In this document: positions 21,945 to 33,589 of the stretch, piece by piece
Layout: each line of letters starts with the position of its first letter
Numbering within the stretch: position 1 is the first letter of the stretch
From: Dryomyza anilis
Lineage: Eukaryota > Arthropoda > Insecta > Diptera > Dryomyzidae
Direction: 5' to 3'
Length of the DNA: 64,000 bases
NCBI GenBank assembly: GCA_951804985.1
Contig: OX638130.1
Span: 128,415,593 to 128,479,592, forward strand
Notes under the pieces: model-generated
Databases searched by the model: none
Told to the model about the DNA's origin: nothing
What the model saw: the letters and a program-made list of their open reading frames with translations, nothing else
Made by a program: the position numbers and the translations under genes

Positions 21945-22608
21945 TGTTTATTTACTACCAAATTTCATTTGCTACTAATTGAAATTAACTACTAAATTAT
22001 ATTTAATACCAAATTAAATTTAGTACTAAACTTATTTAAATACTTTATTAATTGAATTTAATTGGATTTTACTACTAAATTTACATCTAAATTAACAGAA
22101 AATTTACTTCTTAAATAAATGTTCTACTAAATTTAATTTACTACTTAATTAAAATTGTTACTAAATTAAATTTACTTCTGATAGAAAACTACTACAAATG
22201 AAATATACTAATAAATGAAAATTATTTGTTAAATAAATATCCTGCTAGTAGAGATGGGCGTGTGTCTTGCTTTTTCCGTCTCACGCCCGAAAATATGAGT
22301 TCGTGCGTGTTAGTTGTTGTCGTGCTCGTGAGTGTTCCTGTCTCCAAAATCAATAAAGATATTTTTATAGCTTCAGAAAATAAAAATTTCGTGGTATTTT
22401 CTTAAAAATCTATTGTTTTAGTTTTATTTATAGATTTAAGATAATAAAACAGTATTAAACTTAATTTTTGAATTATTTGTTACAGGTACTAAAACCCTTG
22501 GGATATCTTTTCGCGTTACAAAATTTGTATAATTGTGGTTCCGGTTCCGATTCCGGTTCCAACCGAAAAAAAATTAAACGGGTTTCGATTTCGGTTCCAT
22601 ACATCCTA

Positions 22609-23851
22609 TCCTATTAATATAAAACTGAATGTTTGTTGGTTTGATGGTTTGTTCCGCATCTCCGTCTAAACAGCTTATCCGATTTTCATAAAATGTTTAC
22701 CACAGATGAGGTATAGTCTGGAAGGAATGATAGGCTATATACGGGCGGGATTCAAAACGATATAACTTGGCACTTTCGGCAGCTACGAACATAAAACAAA
22801 AAACTGAAATACAAAAAAAATATTTAAAAGCAAAACCACAAAAGAAAAATCAGAAAACAAAAGCAAAAATACAAATACAAAAGCAATAACATAAAACTAA
22901 AAGCCAAACTAAAAGAAAAACAAAACAAAAACTAATCAAAAACAAAGCAAAAACAAAAAAAACTCACCACACTAAAACTCACCACAATAAAATTCAACAC
23001 ACTAAATCTCACCACACTAAAATTCACCACACTAAAACTCATCACACTAAAACTCACCACAATGAAATTCACCACACTAAAATTCACCACACTAAAACTC
23101 ACCACACTAAAACTCACCACAATAAAATTCACCACACTAAAATTCACCACACTAAAATTCACCACAATAAAATTGACCACTCTAAAATTCACCACATTAA
23201 AACTCACCACACTAAAACTCACCACACTAAAACTCACCACACTAAAATTCACCACAATAAAATTCACCACACTAAAATTCACCACGATAAAATTCACCAC
23301 ACTAAAATTCACCACACTAAAACTCACCACACTAAAACTCACCACTATAAAATTCACCACACTAAAATTCACCACACTAAAAATCACCACAATGAAATTG
23401 GCCACACTAAAACTCACCAACCAAAATTCACCACAACTAAACTCACCATACCGAAACTCACCTATAACTTCTACTGGGAAAAACTCTACGGGAAATAATT
23501 CTACGGGAAAGAATTCTACCGGGAAGAATTCTACGAGAAGAATTCTATCTAGGGGAAGAATTCTACCGGGAAGAATTCTACCGGAAAGCGTTCTATGGGA
23601 AGAATTTTACGGGAAGATTTCTACTGGGAAGAATTGTACAGCGAAACATTCTACGGGGAAGCACTGTCTGAGAAAGAATTGTCTTTGAGAAAAGTTGTTT
23701 TGGCCGAGAATTATTTTTGTTTTGGTCGGGTCCCTGGTATAAATAATAAAAATATTTTTGCATTACAATGTTTGTTATACTTATTAATAAAATTGCTCCA
23801 TATACTTGCATTCACAAAATCTTTGCACGAGTCGTGCACGGGTCCAACTAG
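22609..23851 (+). mobile_element. Non-autonomous Helitron, family H1, copy 2
   Basis: It begins TCCTATTAATATAAAACTG after an A and ends with the hairpin GCACGAGTCGTGC, then ACGGGTCCAA, CTAG and a T. These are the Helitron hallmarks (5' TC, 3' hairpin plus CTRR, insertion between A and T). It has the ATAGGCTATATACGGGCGGG block, a 15-bp minisatellite (22960-23415) and a second simple repeat of GGGAAGAATTCTAC units (23465-23640). No Rep/helicase coding sequence, so it depends on an autonomous relative. Confidence 0.85.
22960..23415 (+). repeat. 15-bp minisatellite inside Helitron copy 2
   Basis: About thirty units, mostly CACCACACTAAAATT and CACCACACTAAAACT, some with CACAATA. The long open frames in both directions (Thr-Thr-Leu-Lys-Phe and Val-Val-Asn-Phe-Ser repeats) come only from the unit length. 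Confidence 0.95.
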
Positions 23852-24600
23852 TTTCTTAATAAAGGTTCTATGCGTTTCCTGCTAGGGACTATAATATCTG
23901 TTCCTGTTCTGGTTTCGAGATTTTTAAAATAGCGGTTCCGATTCCGAACAGAAAAAATATATGGATTCCAACTCCAGTTCCGATTACACACATTTTTAAT
24001 AACGATTTCGATTCCAAAAATCTAAACGGTTCCCGTATTATTTTCACGTTTCGACTGTTTTTCATGTTTTTTCGTGTTTTGTCGTGTTTTTTTGTTTTTT
24101 TTTCATATCATTTTATTCCGTCTATGGATACAAACATCCTTACAGACTAGCATATACAATTTTTATTAAATACCTTAAAACTAAACTAAGAATAAATAAA
24201 ACAAATCTTTACTAAAAGAAAAATCAATATTATGAACATTAGCTATTTTATTGAATTCAATTAAGGCACGATTTATAGGTTCGTTAATGGCATAATTTTC
24301 GTGTTTCTTCGAGTCTTTTTAAATCCTGTGCTTTATCGTGCTTCTCGTGCGTGCCTTTAAATTTAGTCATCGGGCTCGTGCTCCTGCGTGTCACCTATCG
24401 GCGTGACCGTGCCCGTGCGTGTCCGTACCATCAATAACAGGCACGCGCCCATCTCTAACTTCTAACTAATATTGACTACTAAATAATTTGGCAATAAATC
24501 AAATTTAGTTGGATATTAATAAATTGTGTATTTCCAACTAAATTAAATTTACTACTAAATGATTTTTACCACTTTTAAATACATAAGTAAGGGGAGGAGA

Positions 24601-25925
24601 TAAAGTAGTTTTTGTATATTTATTAAATTATTTAAATTAATAGAAAATGTAGTAAAAATTAAAGCAAATGTAGTAATTTATTTCCATATTCCAGAACGTT
24701 TAAATATTGTTTATACAGCAAATTTATGTAGTGGTTTTCCATTCAAAAAACAATTACATAAATGTAGTAAAACAGATACATTGCTTTTAAAAACAAATCG
24801 AATACATATATATTTATTTTGTTTAATTTTGACACAGTATTTTTATTCGAAAATGATATTTAAAGTTATTTGCAAGTAAAACTATTAAACGAATATAAAA
24901 AATTAACAAATATTTAATTTGTAATATCACGTAAAATTAAATGTGCAAATTTGAAAATTCAAATTATATTTTTTTTAGCGCACAGGTTTACTGCACATTT
25001 TTTACTGTCGCGCCTAATGATACCTCGCACACATTACTTGCAAATGTTGCATTTTTAATGACAAATATGCAGGGCATTCAAGCAATCATACAATGCAACA
25101 TAAAAAAGGGATAAAATTACTAAAAATGCCATTGATATGCGAAGCACGCAGCCAAGTCATTATATTTTATTAGCTGCAATTAGCAGCAGGCAGCTGTTTT
25201 AGTAGAAACTCAAATTAAAATTAAGTTTTTAAATAATGAAAAATCTGTGATATTTTTTGTTTATTTATATAGTTGACTTGCAGATTGCAACTGCAATTGT
25301 GTTCAAAATTACAATAATTTGTGTGTTTTTGCTGTGGGATTTTGTAGTGACAACAAATGCTGCAGCGCACAGCGTAATGTTGCGGCAACATATCAAACAT
25401 CAATGCAGCAACAACAGCAGCAACAGCAGCGGCAGCAACATAAGCGCAGTGATTAAATGCACCAAAATGCAATAATTGCATTGACGCAATGCTAATGCTG
25501 CTAATACAACAACAAAAACAATTGCAGCAGTAGCAGCAACATTAGCGAGGCGCCAAAATCAAAATACAACCGCTTCATGGCACAGACCCCTGAGGCATTT
25601 GCAACATGGCGCAGACCTCATGCTGCAAACTGTTCAACTTTCTATCTCTTCCTCTCTCTCTCACAGTTGCACACGCACTCCACACATGCATCCGCGACTT
25701 ACGCATGATTTCGACGGCTGTGTTCAACGGCGGACAACATGATGCACGCACTCTACACACAGCCATAACTACGCAAATTAGAAGCATAATTCAAATAATG
25801 CATTAAATTTTGTTTCACATACAGCCGAAGTAGCAATTGCGATAGCGGCAGTTTTATCAGTATTTCGAATGGAAACGACGACTAGTCGACCACAGCCAGA
25901 GTTGCCGGCTGCTTTTTTTATATAT
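24601..25925. other. No gene; CAG/CAA-rich stretch near 25370-25550
   Basis: Trinucleotide runs (CAGCAACAACAGCAGCAACA) and a CTCTCTCTCTC tract (GAGA-type) near 25660 lie in GC-richer DNA. Open frames on both strands lack domains. It resembles fly intronic or regulatory DNA. Confidence 0.4.
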
Positions 25926-26690
25926 TAAAAATTTAAATTTATACAAAAATTTAAATTTTTCACTAAAAATTCAATTTTTTCATTAAAAATTAAATTTTTC
26001 GTTATAACTCAATTTTTTTCATTAAAAATTAAATTTTTCACTAAAAATTAAATTTTTCACTAAAAATTCAGTTTTTCACTAAAAGTTCAATTATTCACTA
26101 AAAATTCAATTTTTTCATTAAAAATTAAATTTTTTTCATTAAAAATTATTTTTTTTCCATTAAAAATTAAATTTTTCACTAAAAATAAAAATCAATAGAA
26201 ATTTAATTTTTCACTAAAAATAAATTTTTTCATTAAAATTTTTATTTTCACCAAATATTTATTTTTTCACAAAATTTTAAATTGTTCACTATAAATTCAT
26301 TGTTTCACTAAAAATTAAAATTATCACAAAAAAATTAAATTTACACCAAAAATTTAAATTTTCACAAACATTAAATTTTTTACTAAAATTAAAATTTTTC
26401 TCTAATTTTTCACTAAAAATTAAAATGTTCACTAAAAATTCAATTTTTCATTACAAATTCAATTTTTCACTAAAAATTCAATTTTTCATTATAAATTAAA
26501 TTTTGCACTAAAAATTCAATATTTCACTAAAAATTCAATTTTTCACTAAAAATTCAATTTTTTACTAAAAATTAAATATTATACTAAAATATAAATTTTA
26601 CACTCGAATTTAATATTAACACTCAAAATTAATTTTTCACTAAAAATTAACTTTTTCATTTCATTTGTCACTAAAGATAACATTTTTTTA
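25926..26690. repeat. 19-bp satellite, degenerate array
   Basis: Units based on TTTTTCACTAAAAATTCAA with many substitutions and length changes. It is the same unit as the array at 52040-53730 but much more diverged. The unit contains a near-palindrome (AAAAATTCAATTTTT). Confidence 0.9.
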
Positions 26691-28660
26691 ATATTTTTTC
26701 AATATTTACATTTTGTAAAAAAAAAAAATTAGAAACAAATTAAAATTGTAATTTTCACTGCATTTCTTTAACGTGGCAACCATGTCAATGACGCTTGTAA
26801 ATTCATCAAACATTATCGGAGGCAGCAGCAACGTTGCGGTAAAGTCGGATTCACAAAAGTGGGTGTGGCAGTGGTTAGCCTTAGAAAAGAATAAATTCAA
26901 AACAGTCACTGCCTAAAAAAAAAACTTTTATGTTTTCCCTCAAATTACTAATAAAAATGCAGCCTTGCTTTGACACTCAAATTACAGTTTCAAATATTGC
27001 AATTTTTCGAAAAATAAAAAAAATAATAATACTGGATTTAAATCAACTCGAAATTTTTGTGATACATAATAAAACAACGCCAAAAACGTACGAGAAACAA
27101 CAATAATAAAAATGTACTAAAAATAATTAAAAGTCAAATGTTAAAAATTGCATTTATATTGCAAAGTGACTGCATGGCTGCTTCAGCAACAATTTTACTA
27201 AAATAAAAAGAAAGAACAACAAAAAAAACACTGATATTTTAGTTACAAATTCTGAAGTGTGCAAAAGTACACCATTGCAATATAGAAAATGCGAGAAATA
27301 AAACAACCAACAACTGCGAAACATTGGCAATCAATCACTCGCTGTTTATGAGCAATTGGAGCATGAAAACCAATGGCAATCAGAAAGGAGAACAATACAA
27401 AAATCAAGTATTTTTTATGTTTCTATATAAAATTACTTTTTTTTATATTTTTATTAATATGGGAAAAAACTATAGAGACGCCTAAATGCGAAACTATTGT
27501 GGCTCATATATCATGGTGTTTCAATAGTTTTAAATTATTTTTCTTCTACAGCAGTTTTTGGTTTAATTTTGCGCTAACAAATCCTGATATTTGAATTCTT
27601 CAATTGCTATACAATTCAATTTTTTAAGTAGAATATTGGAAACCATCGCAAAAGTAAATGTGGTGATTCCAAATTATTAATTTTAAGTCGTAAATCTATC
27701 CTAAAAAAATGTATTAATGACTTAGATGGTGCTGCCCGCAATCTGATTGATCTAATGTGGAATTATCTATTTGCAAAACCCGTATTTTTAAATTAAAACA
27801 CAAATTGCTCATACGTCAAGGTGCTCCAAGAAATTTTGAATTAATTTCAAAAATCACTTAATTAATTTTGAATGCTCTATGCAAGTATCATAAAAATATA
27901 AATCCTCTATAGTCAATTTTATATTTTTTTTTAATTATTAAATCTTTACCACTGAACCTCTGTTATTCATGAATAAATAAAATTAACTTTCATTACATTT
28001 GGCTCCCATCGCTGCTGCATTTGTTCGACGGTGCATATTGATATTTGCCTAAACCAATAACAACCTAGTATTTAGACACATAGCATTGTTGCCTGCAGGT
28101 CATCCCGCCGTGTCTGTCAGCCGACACATCCTGCCGCTGTCGCCTGTGTAGTCTGCGATAACAGCAGCGTCGTCCGTTCGTTGGCAGTTTCCTCATCAAA
28201 GTCCATCACAATTACCGCACAATTTTCAAATGAAATTATTTAAATTTGAAAATATGCACTCGACATTTTCACTCATTATCGCGGCGAGGATAGACACGCG
28301 AGGCAATGAGCCGCATTTTATGTTTAGACTGCGTAAACAATGATAAACGGCTTAATAACAAAAGGCCACAAGCTAACAAAAACACATACGCAGATAGACA
28401 GACATACAGGCAGTGAGACAGACATGTACAGTGACAGCGACAGCGTCAGTTAGATGGACAGACAGACAGCATGTTACGCTTAGATGCACGCATACAAATG
28501 CAAACAGCCACGCACATTGTTGCACTGACTGATATGCAGGTTCTACACTAGAAATTATTTGAAAATATTTTTAAAATTTGAAATTTGATAAATACTTAAT
28601 AACTACACTATTTAACAAAATGGGGAAACACTTTTACTATTGATACCCTATACATTATAT
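26691..28660. other. No gene supported
   Basis: Mostly AT-rich. About 28090-28200 is GC-richer (CATCCCGCCGTGTCTGTC, CCTGCCGCTGTCGCC) and 28390-28480 is rich in GACAGACAG words. Frames such as 26706-26909 (minus) and 27373-27594 show no domain. Confidence 0.4.
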
Positions 28661-28664
28661 TTAT

Positions 28665-28897
28665 ATAAATCGCGGTTGCAATTTCGATTTTGGTTTCGAT
28701 TTAATTTCGGTTATAGTTTTTGTTCAAAGTTTTGTAATGGTTTTGGTACACCGGTATCATCCAATCCAAAGGTATCTGACTTGTATTCTAAAGATCTCGG
28801 GTTCGAATTCCGGCTTGAGCATGGCTGCTCGTGGTGATATTAACCACAAAACGTAGGGACGTGACACGAAAAAAAACACAGCACGCGCCCATCTCTA
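28665..28897. mobile_element. Rearranged hAT-like copy containing a SINE fragment
   Basis: 28680-28725 has GGTTTCGATTTAATTTCGGT like the interior of the hAT-like element. 28770-28860 matches the second SINE family (TCTCGGGTTCGAATTCCGG, GCTCGTGGTGATATTAACCA). 28875-28897 is the hAT-like right end (CACGCGCCCATCTCTAA). The order suggests the SINE inserted into a hAT-like copy that later lost sequence. Confidence 0.6.
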
Positions 28898-28901
28898 ATT
28901 T

Positions 28902-28978
28902 TTATCCTACACCTATGAGGTACAGGGTATATTATGTTTGTGCATATATTGCCCCTTAGAAGGCGTGTTCGGTATGGA

Positions 28979-29027
<49 letters not shown>

Positions 29028-29155
29028 GATCAGCATCACTACCCGAGTCCGTTTAACCATGTCCGTCTGTCGATCTGCCTGTCTGACTGTCTGTATATAT
29101 GTATGTATGTATATATATGTATTTATGTATGTATGTATGTATGTATGTATGTATG

Positions 29156-29189
<34 letters not shown>

Positions 29190-29298
29190 TGTATGTATGT
29201 ATGTATGTATGTATGTATGTATGTATGTATGTATGTATGTATGTATGTATGTATGTATGTATGTATGTATGTATGAATGTATGAATGTATGAATGGTA

Positions 29299-29351
<53 letters not shown>

Positions 29352-29960
29352 TGCTGTCCGAATACAGAAAAACTTGAGAAATACTAAATAGAATGCGATG
29401 AAATTCCGTCTCAATATATTTTAGGAACTGAGTTTGAAAATGAGCCAAATCGGTCAACGGACACGCCTACCTCCCATACAAGTCACTTTTATATAAATCT
29501 TTAAGAACTAATAACTCAAAAAAAATTCAAGATTTAGTTATAAAATTTAAAAAAAAATTGTAACAATTCATACAAAAATATGCGGTCCAAAAATGGGCGT
29601 GTTCTTACCACCTTTTTTTCATAATTTCCCGGGTTTTCATAGTGGAAATTGGAATCGTAAATTATAAAAGAGAAATCTATGAACTATTAGCCTTACAAAA
29701 TTTTAAATATAGGCGTGGTCCGCCCAATTATATTTTTCTAATTTTTTTTTGTTACTTGTTTTACACTTTAAGATGTAAATTTCTGATATGTGAATAATAT
29801 TCTGAGGGTGGGAGGTTCAGCATAATCAACATCTTTAAAATGAAGGTATACAATTAAATATCCCACATTAATATCCCCACCAAAGGTGTAGGGTATTCCA
29901 TAGTCGGGCCCGACCGACTATAAAAGTCCACCCCATGTGATCGAACTTACTCAACTCGTT
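28902..29960 (+). mobile_element. DINE-1/Helentron-like element, copy A
   Basis: The 5' block CCTACACCTATGAGGTACAG, then GATCAGCATCACTACCCGAG and CCATGTCCGTCTGTC, is the order of DINE-1/INE-1-type non-autonomous Helentrons. The 3' part has CACCAAAGGTGTAGGGTATT, the hairpin TAGTCGGGCCCGACCGACTA and CAACTCGTTTTTA. A (TA)n run, a (GTAT)n array and a (CTGT)n array expand the middle. Copy B at 40956-41727 is colinear without these expansions. No protein is encoded. Confidence 0.85.
29097..29346. repeat. (GTAT)n and (CTGT)n microsatellites
   Basis: A GTAT array runs from about 29097 to 29280 with a few interruptions, followed by CTGT units to 29346. The position matches the short CCGTCTGTC site in the other DINE-1-like copy, so the arrays grew within the element. 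The long Tyr-Val-Cys-Met and Tyr-Ile-His-Thr frames are artefacts. Confidence 0.95.
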
Positions 29961-30298
29961 TTTATATAAAAACTATTCTACACATACAAAAATAATTGCT
30001 TGGCGTGCAGTTGTTTCAACGAATATTCATTTGCATCTACCAAATTTAGTCAGCCTCAACTGAAATTCATTTGTGGTAAACAATAGTATGAAGCGTAACC
30101 AACTATTAGTTCAAGCAACTGCAACATTGATTGGGGAAACAAACTTTTTATCCATTTTAACTTTTTTATTTCCATTGCTGCGGCAACTAAATTCAAAATG
30201 AGACATAACCAATACTTAGTTAACTTAACAGATAGTTAGTTATATTAGGTTGTAGCAACCAATATTTATTTGATTCAACTGCGAAATCAGTTGTCTTG

Positions 30299-30332
30299 TA
30301 TAAAAGCAATGCCAAAGCAGGACAACATCAGT
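30299..30332 (+). promoter_or_regulatory. TATA box plus initiator
   Basis: TATAAAA at 30299-30305 and TCAGTC at 30328-30333 place the TATA box at -31 relative to the A at 30330, the canonical fly spacing. No good DPE is at +28. No coding frame follows, so it may be a transposable-element promoter. Confidence 0.5.
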
Positions 30333-30566
30333 CGCACAAGCTTCAGATTTTTTTCACTCGTTTTTTTGTATGCTACGGACAGCGCGTGCCACGTGTAGAA
30401 CAAAATGTGGAATTGTTTTAAGACTTGTTCGTTTTTACTGTTGAGTTTACATATTATATTAATTACATATTATATTAATTTAATACACTTTCTTCAACCA
30501 GAGACATACTATTCTACAGAGTACTTGCTATTGTGTTTCTATATGTTGTATTTATATATGCAGCGC

Positions 30567-30683
30567 TAGCGCTCCAACGGTTTGCAAACACGAAGTCAGC
30601 AGCACAACGAGTCGTCGGCAATTTCCGATCTCGGGAACGCTGTTGTGATGCTGACTTCGTGTTTGCAACACGTTGGAGCGCTA
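30567..30683. repeat. Long GC-richer hairpin
   Basis: The left arm 30567-30601 (TAGCGCTCCAACG, CAAACACGAAGTCAGCA) pairs with 30649-30683 with two mismatches in 35. Pairing continues into the loop through CACAAC/GTTGTG. The loop itself holds GTCGTCGGCAATTTCC and GATCTCGGGAACG. Confidence 0.85.
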
Positions 30684-31185
30684 TGGCTAGATAAAATGAC
30701 CGATTTCTCATAATCAAATTGGCTACCACAACTAAACAAATTGGTTGTGTCAATTGTATTTATTAAATGTGTGAACTGATACACGGTGTTGCAACAACTG
30801 AATCAGTCGAATGTTGACAGAACTAATTAAATCGGTTGGCAAAAAAGACGGTTGCCCCAACTGATTCATTCTTTGGGTGTACAATGTGAAGGTACGAGTG
30901 AAGGTACAGTTCACATTCAAATATAACTTCGATTTACCGCATCGATATTTGACTACGTTTTTGGTAACACTTTTTATATGATATCTGTGTCGGGAAATGT
31001 CAGGAAAATTCACCGACATCTTCCAACATTTTTGGTTGCGACATCGATATAAATTTTATACAGTCTCTACATAGTCTCTAGCTAAGTTATCGAATATTTA
31101 AGAATTGTATAGCAGATCAAATATTAATATTTTGTAGCAAACTTCGACTGCTTAAAATATTTCAATATATTTATACACACTTTCT

Positions 31186-31322
31186 ATATTTCGAAAAGAA
31201 CAACGAAACGAAAATTTGACGTCAAAACAACAATTTTGTATTTCATGTTACTTGGCTTTTAAAACTTTTATATTTATTTAAAATTGCGTCACTTTCGTCT
31301 AAAAGTCTTTCGTTTCGAAATA
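31186..31322. repeat. Dispersed repeat with ATTTCGAAA ends, copy 1
   Basis: It starts ATATTTCGAAAAGAA and ends TCTTTCGTTTCGAAATAC. GAAACGAAAATTTGA and TGCGTCACTTTC occur inside. A diverged copy at about 39060-39210 shares GAAACGAAAATTTGA, TACGTCACTTTC and GACTTTCGTTTTG. Confidence 0.6.
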
Positions 31323-32912
31323 CAGCAAGAGGCACTTAGTCAATTTTAAAAAAATTTTGCTTTAAATTTGGAGACAAATATTTTGTAAAAAATAAATTGT
31401 ATTCCAATACAAAATTATGCTCTCGCATGAATTTAAATTTATAAATATTTAGTTTTATAAAAATTTCAAATTTGATAGTACTCGGTAAAGATTTTACAAA
31501 TATCGAAAAAAAAATGATAAATGAAAACGATAGATATTCTATAAATATTGATAGATATTCTGGTATTTATTAAATTTATTCAAAAATTGTTTGAGTGACA
31601 GATTACTATTTTTTTTTAAATGCAATATCAGAACGATAAGAGTTTTACGGAAATATTCGGAAATTCACTTTTAAACGAATTTGACAAGAAATAACAAATT
31701 AAATTCGTTCCGAAGGACTTCAACTTATATTTGATTTAATAACGTGATTTTTTTTTTGGAAAAACCCAATACAATTAGATAGAATTTAAATTTCCCATTT
31801 TATATGACTTTTTAAATTTGTTCATATTATTCATTGAACGGTTACATCTTTTATAACTGTTGAATTTTTCTTACAGTATCTGAACCAAGTTCTTGGCCGC
31901 ATTCGGAGCTTTTCTATGCATTCGCTCATGCATTCGACACATTTACCAACACATATCAATCAATCCTCGTGCGTTTTCTGATATCATTTGACGTGCACTG
32001 CTCCCCTATACTAAAACAAATGCAACGCAGACACAGAAACTGGCGCAGACGGACGGCCCATGTTTAAAAGTGTGTGTGTGTGTTTTTCTATATGGTTTTG
32101 CCCAGTTTAATATTCGAAATAATCGAAGCGTAAAACCCATTGAAGCAAATTCCTAATGCGCTCAAGTAATGTTGGCGTGATGAATAATTTTAAAGTATCT
32201 ATTCTTAAAGATTTTTTTAATCAGGCTTCAGGAGTTAAAGAATTTTAATATTATGTTTTTAAAATGTACTTGTTACATAATATATAATGTTACATAATAT
32301 AATCGATCTGTTAAATAATATTATTGTACAAAATTAGCTATAAATTCAAGTTTATTTTTATGAAATGAACAAATAATTAACTAATTGCATAAACGAGGGG
32401 AGGAATAACGATTACAGAGATGATTTTTTTAAATTGGAATGGTTGCACCTCTATTATAAATATTTTGTTTTGAACTTTAATTTATCATTAAAAATACAAA
32501 TTTGCACTAACAATTTGGTTATAAACCTTTGAAAATTTTCACCCTGACGTTTCATACTAAAAAAAAACCATTATCGAAACTTATTATACATCAAGACTTA
32601 TTTGTGTTAGGCGTTTTTTATTATTCTTGTATCTTTTCTTTTTCATTAACAGTTACTCCTTTCATTTTATTTGCCAATCCATTTCGTAATTTGATTTGTG
32701 TAGCAAAAATCAGTATCAGAACCATTGTTTGAATATAAAACTCTTAATTGTTAGGCACACCACATATTATTTAAATATTGAATTTCAACAGTAGCTCAGT
32801 CTGGTGGGTGTGATGAGTAAAAAAACTAAATTGAAACGAATGAAGTTTTCAACAACTTAGATTGAAGTTCCACAGCAATAAATAATGTATATAGATGACT
32901 ATTGTGAATTGT
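31323..32912. other. No gene supported
   Basis: AT-rich except for a GC-richer patch near 31880-32070 without a domain-bearing frame. A (GT)n run near 32073 is minor. Confidence 0.45.
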
Positions 32913-33141
32913 GGAGCTCATTTCCAAAACGTGCTATGTGAAACGACGATAGGTTTAGTAAAACCTGAATTACTCTAACTTAATGGTAGAATCAAATTAG
33001 AACAAAGGTATTTTCCACTTCTAATATTTTCGTTATCTTGTGTTGTATATTCACTTTTTATATATATTCAAATTTGGGTCGAATATTTGTAAAAAAGTCA
33101 TATCATTTTTAAGTGGATAGCACGTTTTGGAAATGAGCTCC
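32913..33141. mobile_element. 229-bp MITE with 25-bp perfect ends, 8-bp duplication
   Basis: The ends GGAGCTCATTTCCAAAACGT... and its complement match over 25 bp (32913-32937 and 33117-33141). Flanking octamers TGAATTGT and TCAATTGT agree at 7 of 8, pointing to an 8-bp target duplication as in hAT or P elements. No coding content. Confidence 0.85.
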
Positions 33142-33589
33142 TCAATTGTTGGCGAAATCCATAACCAGAATTTGAAATTATTTGTTCTCTTTTAATGTAT
33201 GTAGTACGAGTCTACCTTCTAGTATTTGTCGTTCATACACTCAGAACATACTTTAAAAAACAGTTTCTGAATTCAAGTTCAACTTTAATTTATTTTATTT
33301 AAGCAATTTTTTTCTTAATATTAGAAAAAATAATTTTTTTTACTATAAGGATTCATTCCAGTTTTTAAAAATTTAATAATTTTATAGAAAATAAATTTTA
33401 ATCAAAATATTTTTTATATATTTATAATATGTAATTATTGAATAAAATCATAAATCAATTTTTTAGTTAATTTTCTAAAGGTTCTTATGTGAATAAAACA
33501 GTTCTGTTAAAAATTAAAAATATTGAAAAAACTATAGTTAATACAAAAAAAAAACTAAAAATCGTACCCGAAAAAATTATTTGTTTAAA
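33142..33589. other. AT-rich spacer
   Basis: Nothing recognised beyond A/T runs. Confidence 0.5.

Larger units (their letters stand above)
22249..24457. mobile_element. hAT-like non-autonomous element hosting a Helitron
   Basis: The ends are TAGAGATGGGCGTGTG and CACGCGCCCATCTCTA, the TAGAGATG start typical of hAT transposons. The flanking octamers CCTGCTAG and ACTTCTAA agree at 5 of 8 positions, a possible decayed 8-bp duplication. Inside are CGTGC-rich and GGTTCCGATTCC-type repeats. Without the Helitron (22609-23851) it is ~970 bp. No transposase is present. A right-end fragment occurs at 28861-28897. Confidence 0.65.
21945..24600. repeat. Degenerate CTACTAAATTAAATT repeat, split by insertions
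   Basis: TACTACTAAATTAAATT-type units fill 21945-22240 and resume at about 24466-24570. The interval between is occupied by the hAT-like element at 22249-24457. The repeat is therefore older than the insertion. Confidence 0.6.
29978..30892. mobile_element. Unclassified element with TACACNNA ends
   Basis: The left end TACACATACAAAAATAATTG resembles the complement of the right end (TACACCCAAAGAATGAATCA). The interior repeats AACCAA, TTAGTT and CAACTGA words. It carries a TATA/initiator pair (30299-30332) and a long hairpin (30567-30683). It could be an LTR or a non-autonomous DNA element; the evidence does not decide. It abuts the end of DINE-1-like copy A. Confidence 0.45.

Noticed and set aside
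28938..29457. Tyr-Val-Cys-Met and Tyr-Ile-His-Thr ORFs on both strands
   Set aside because: Pure products of the (GTAT)n and (CTGT)n microsatellites.
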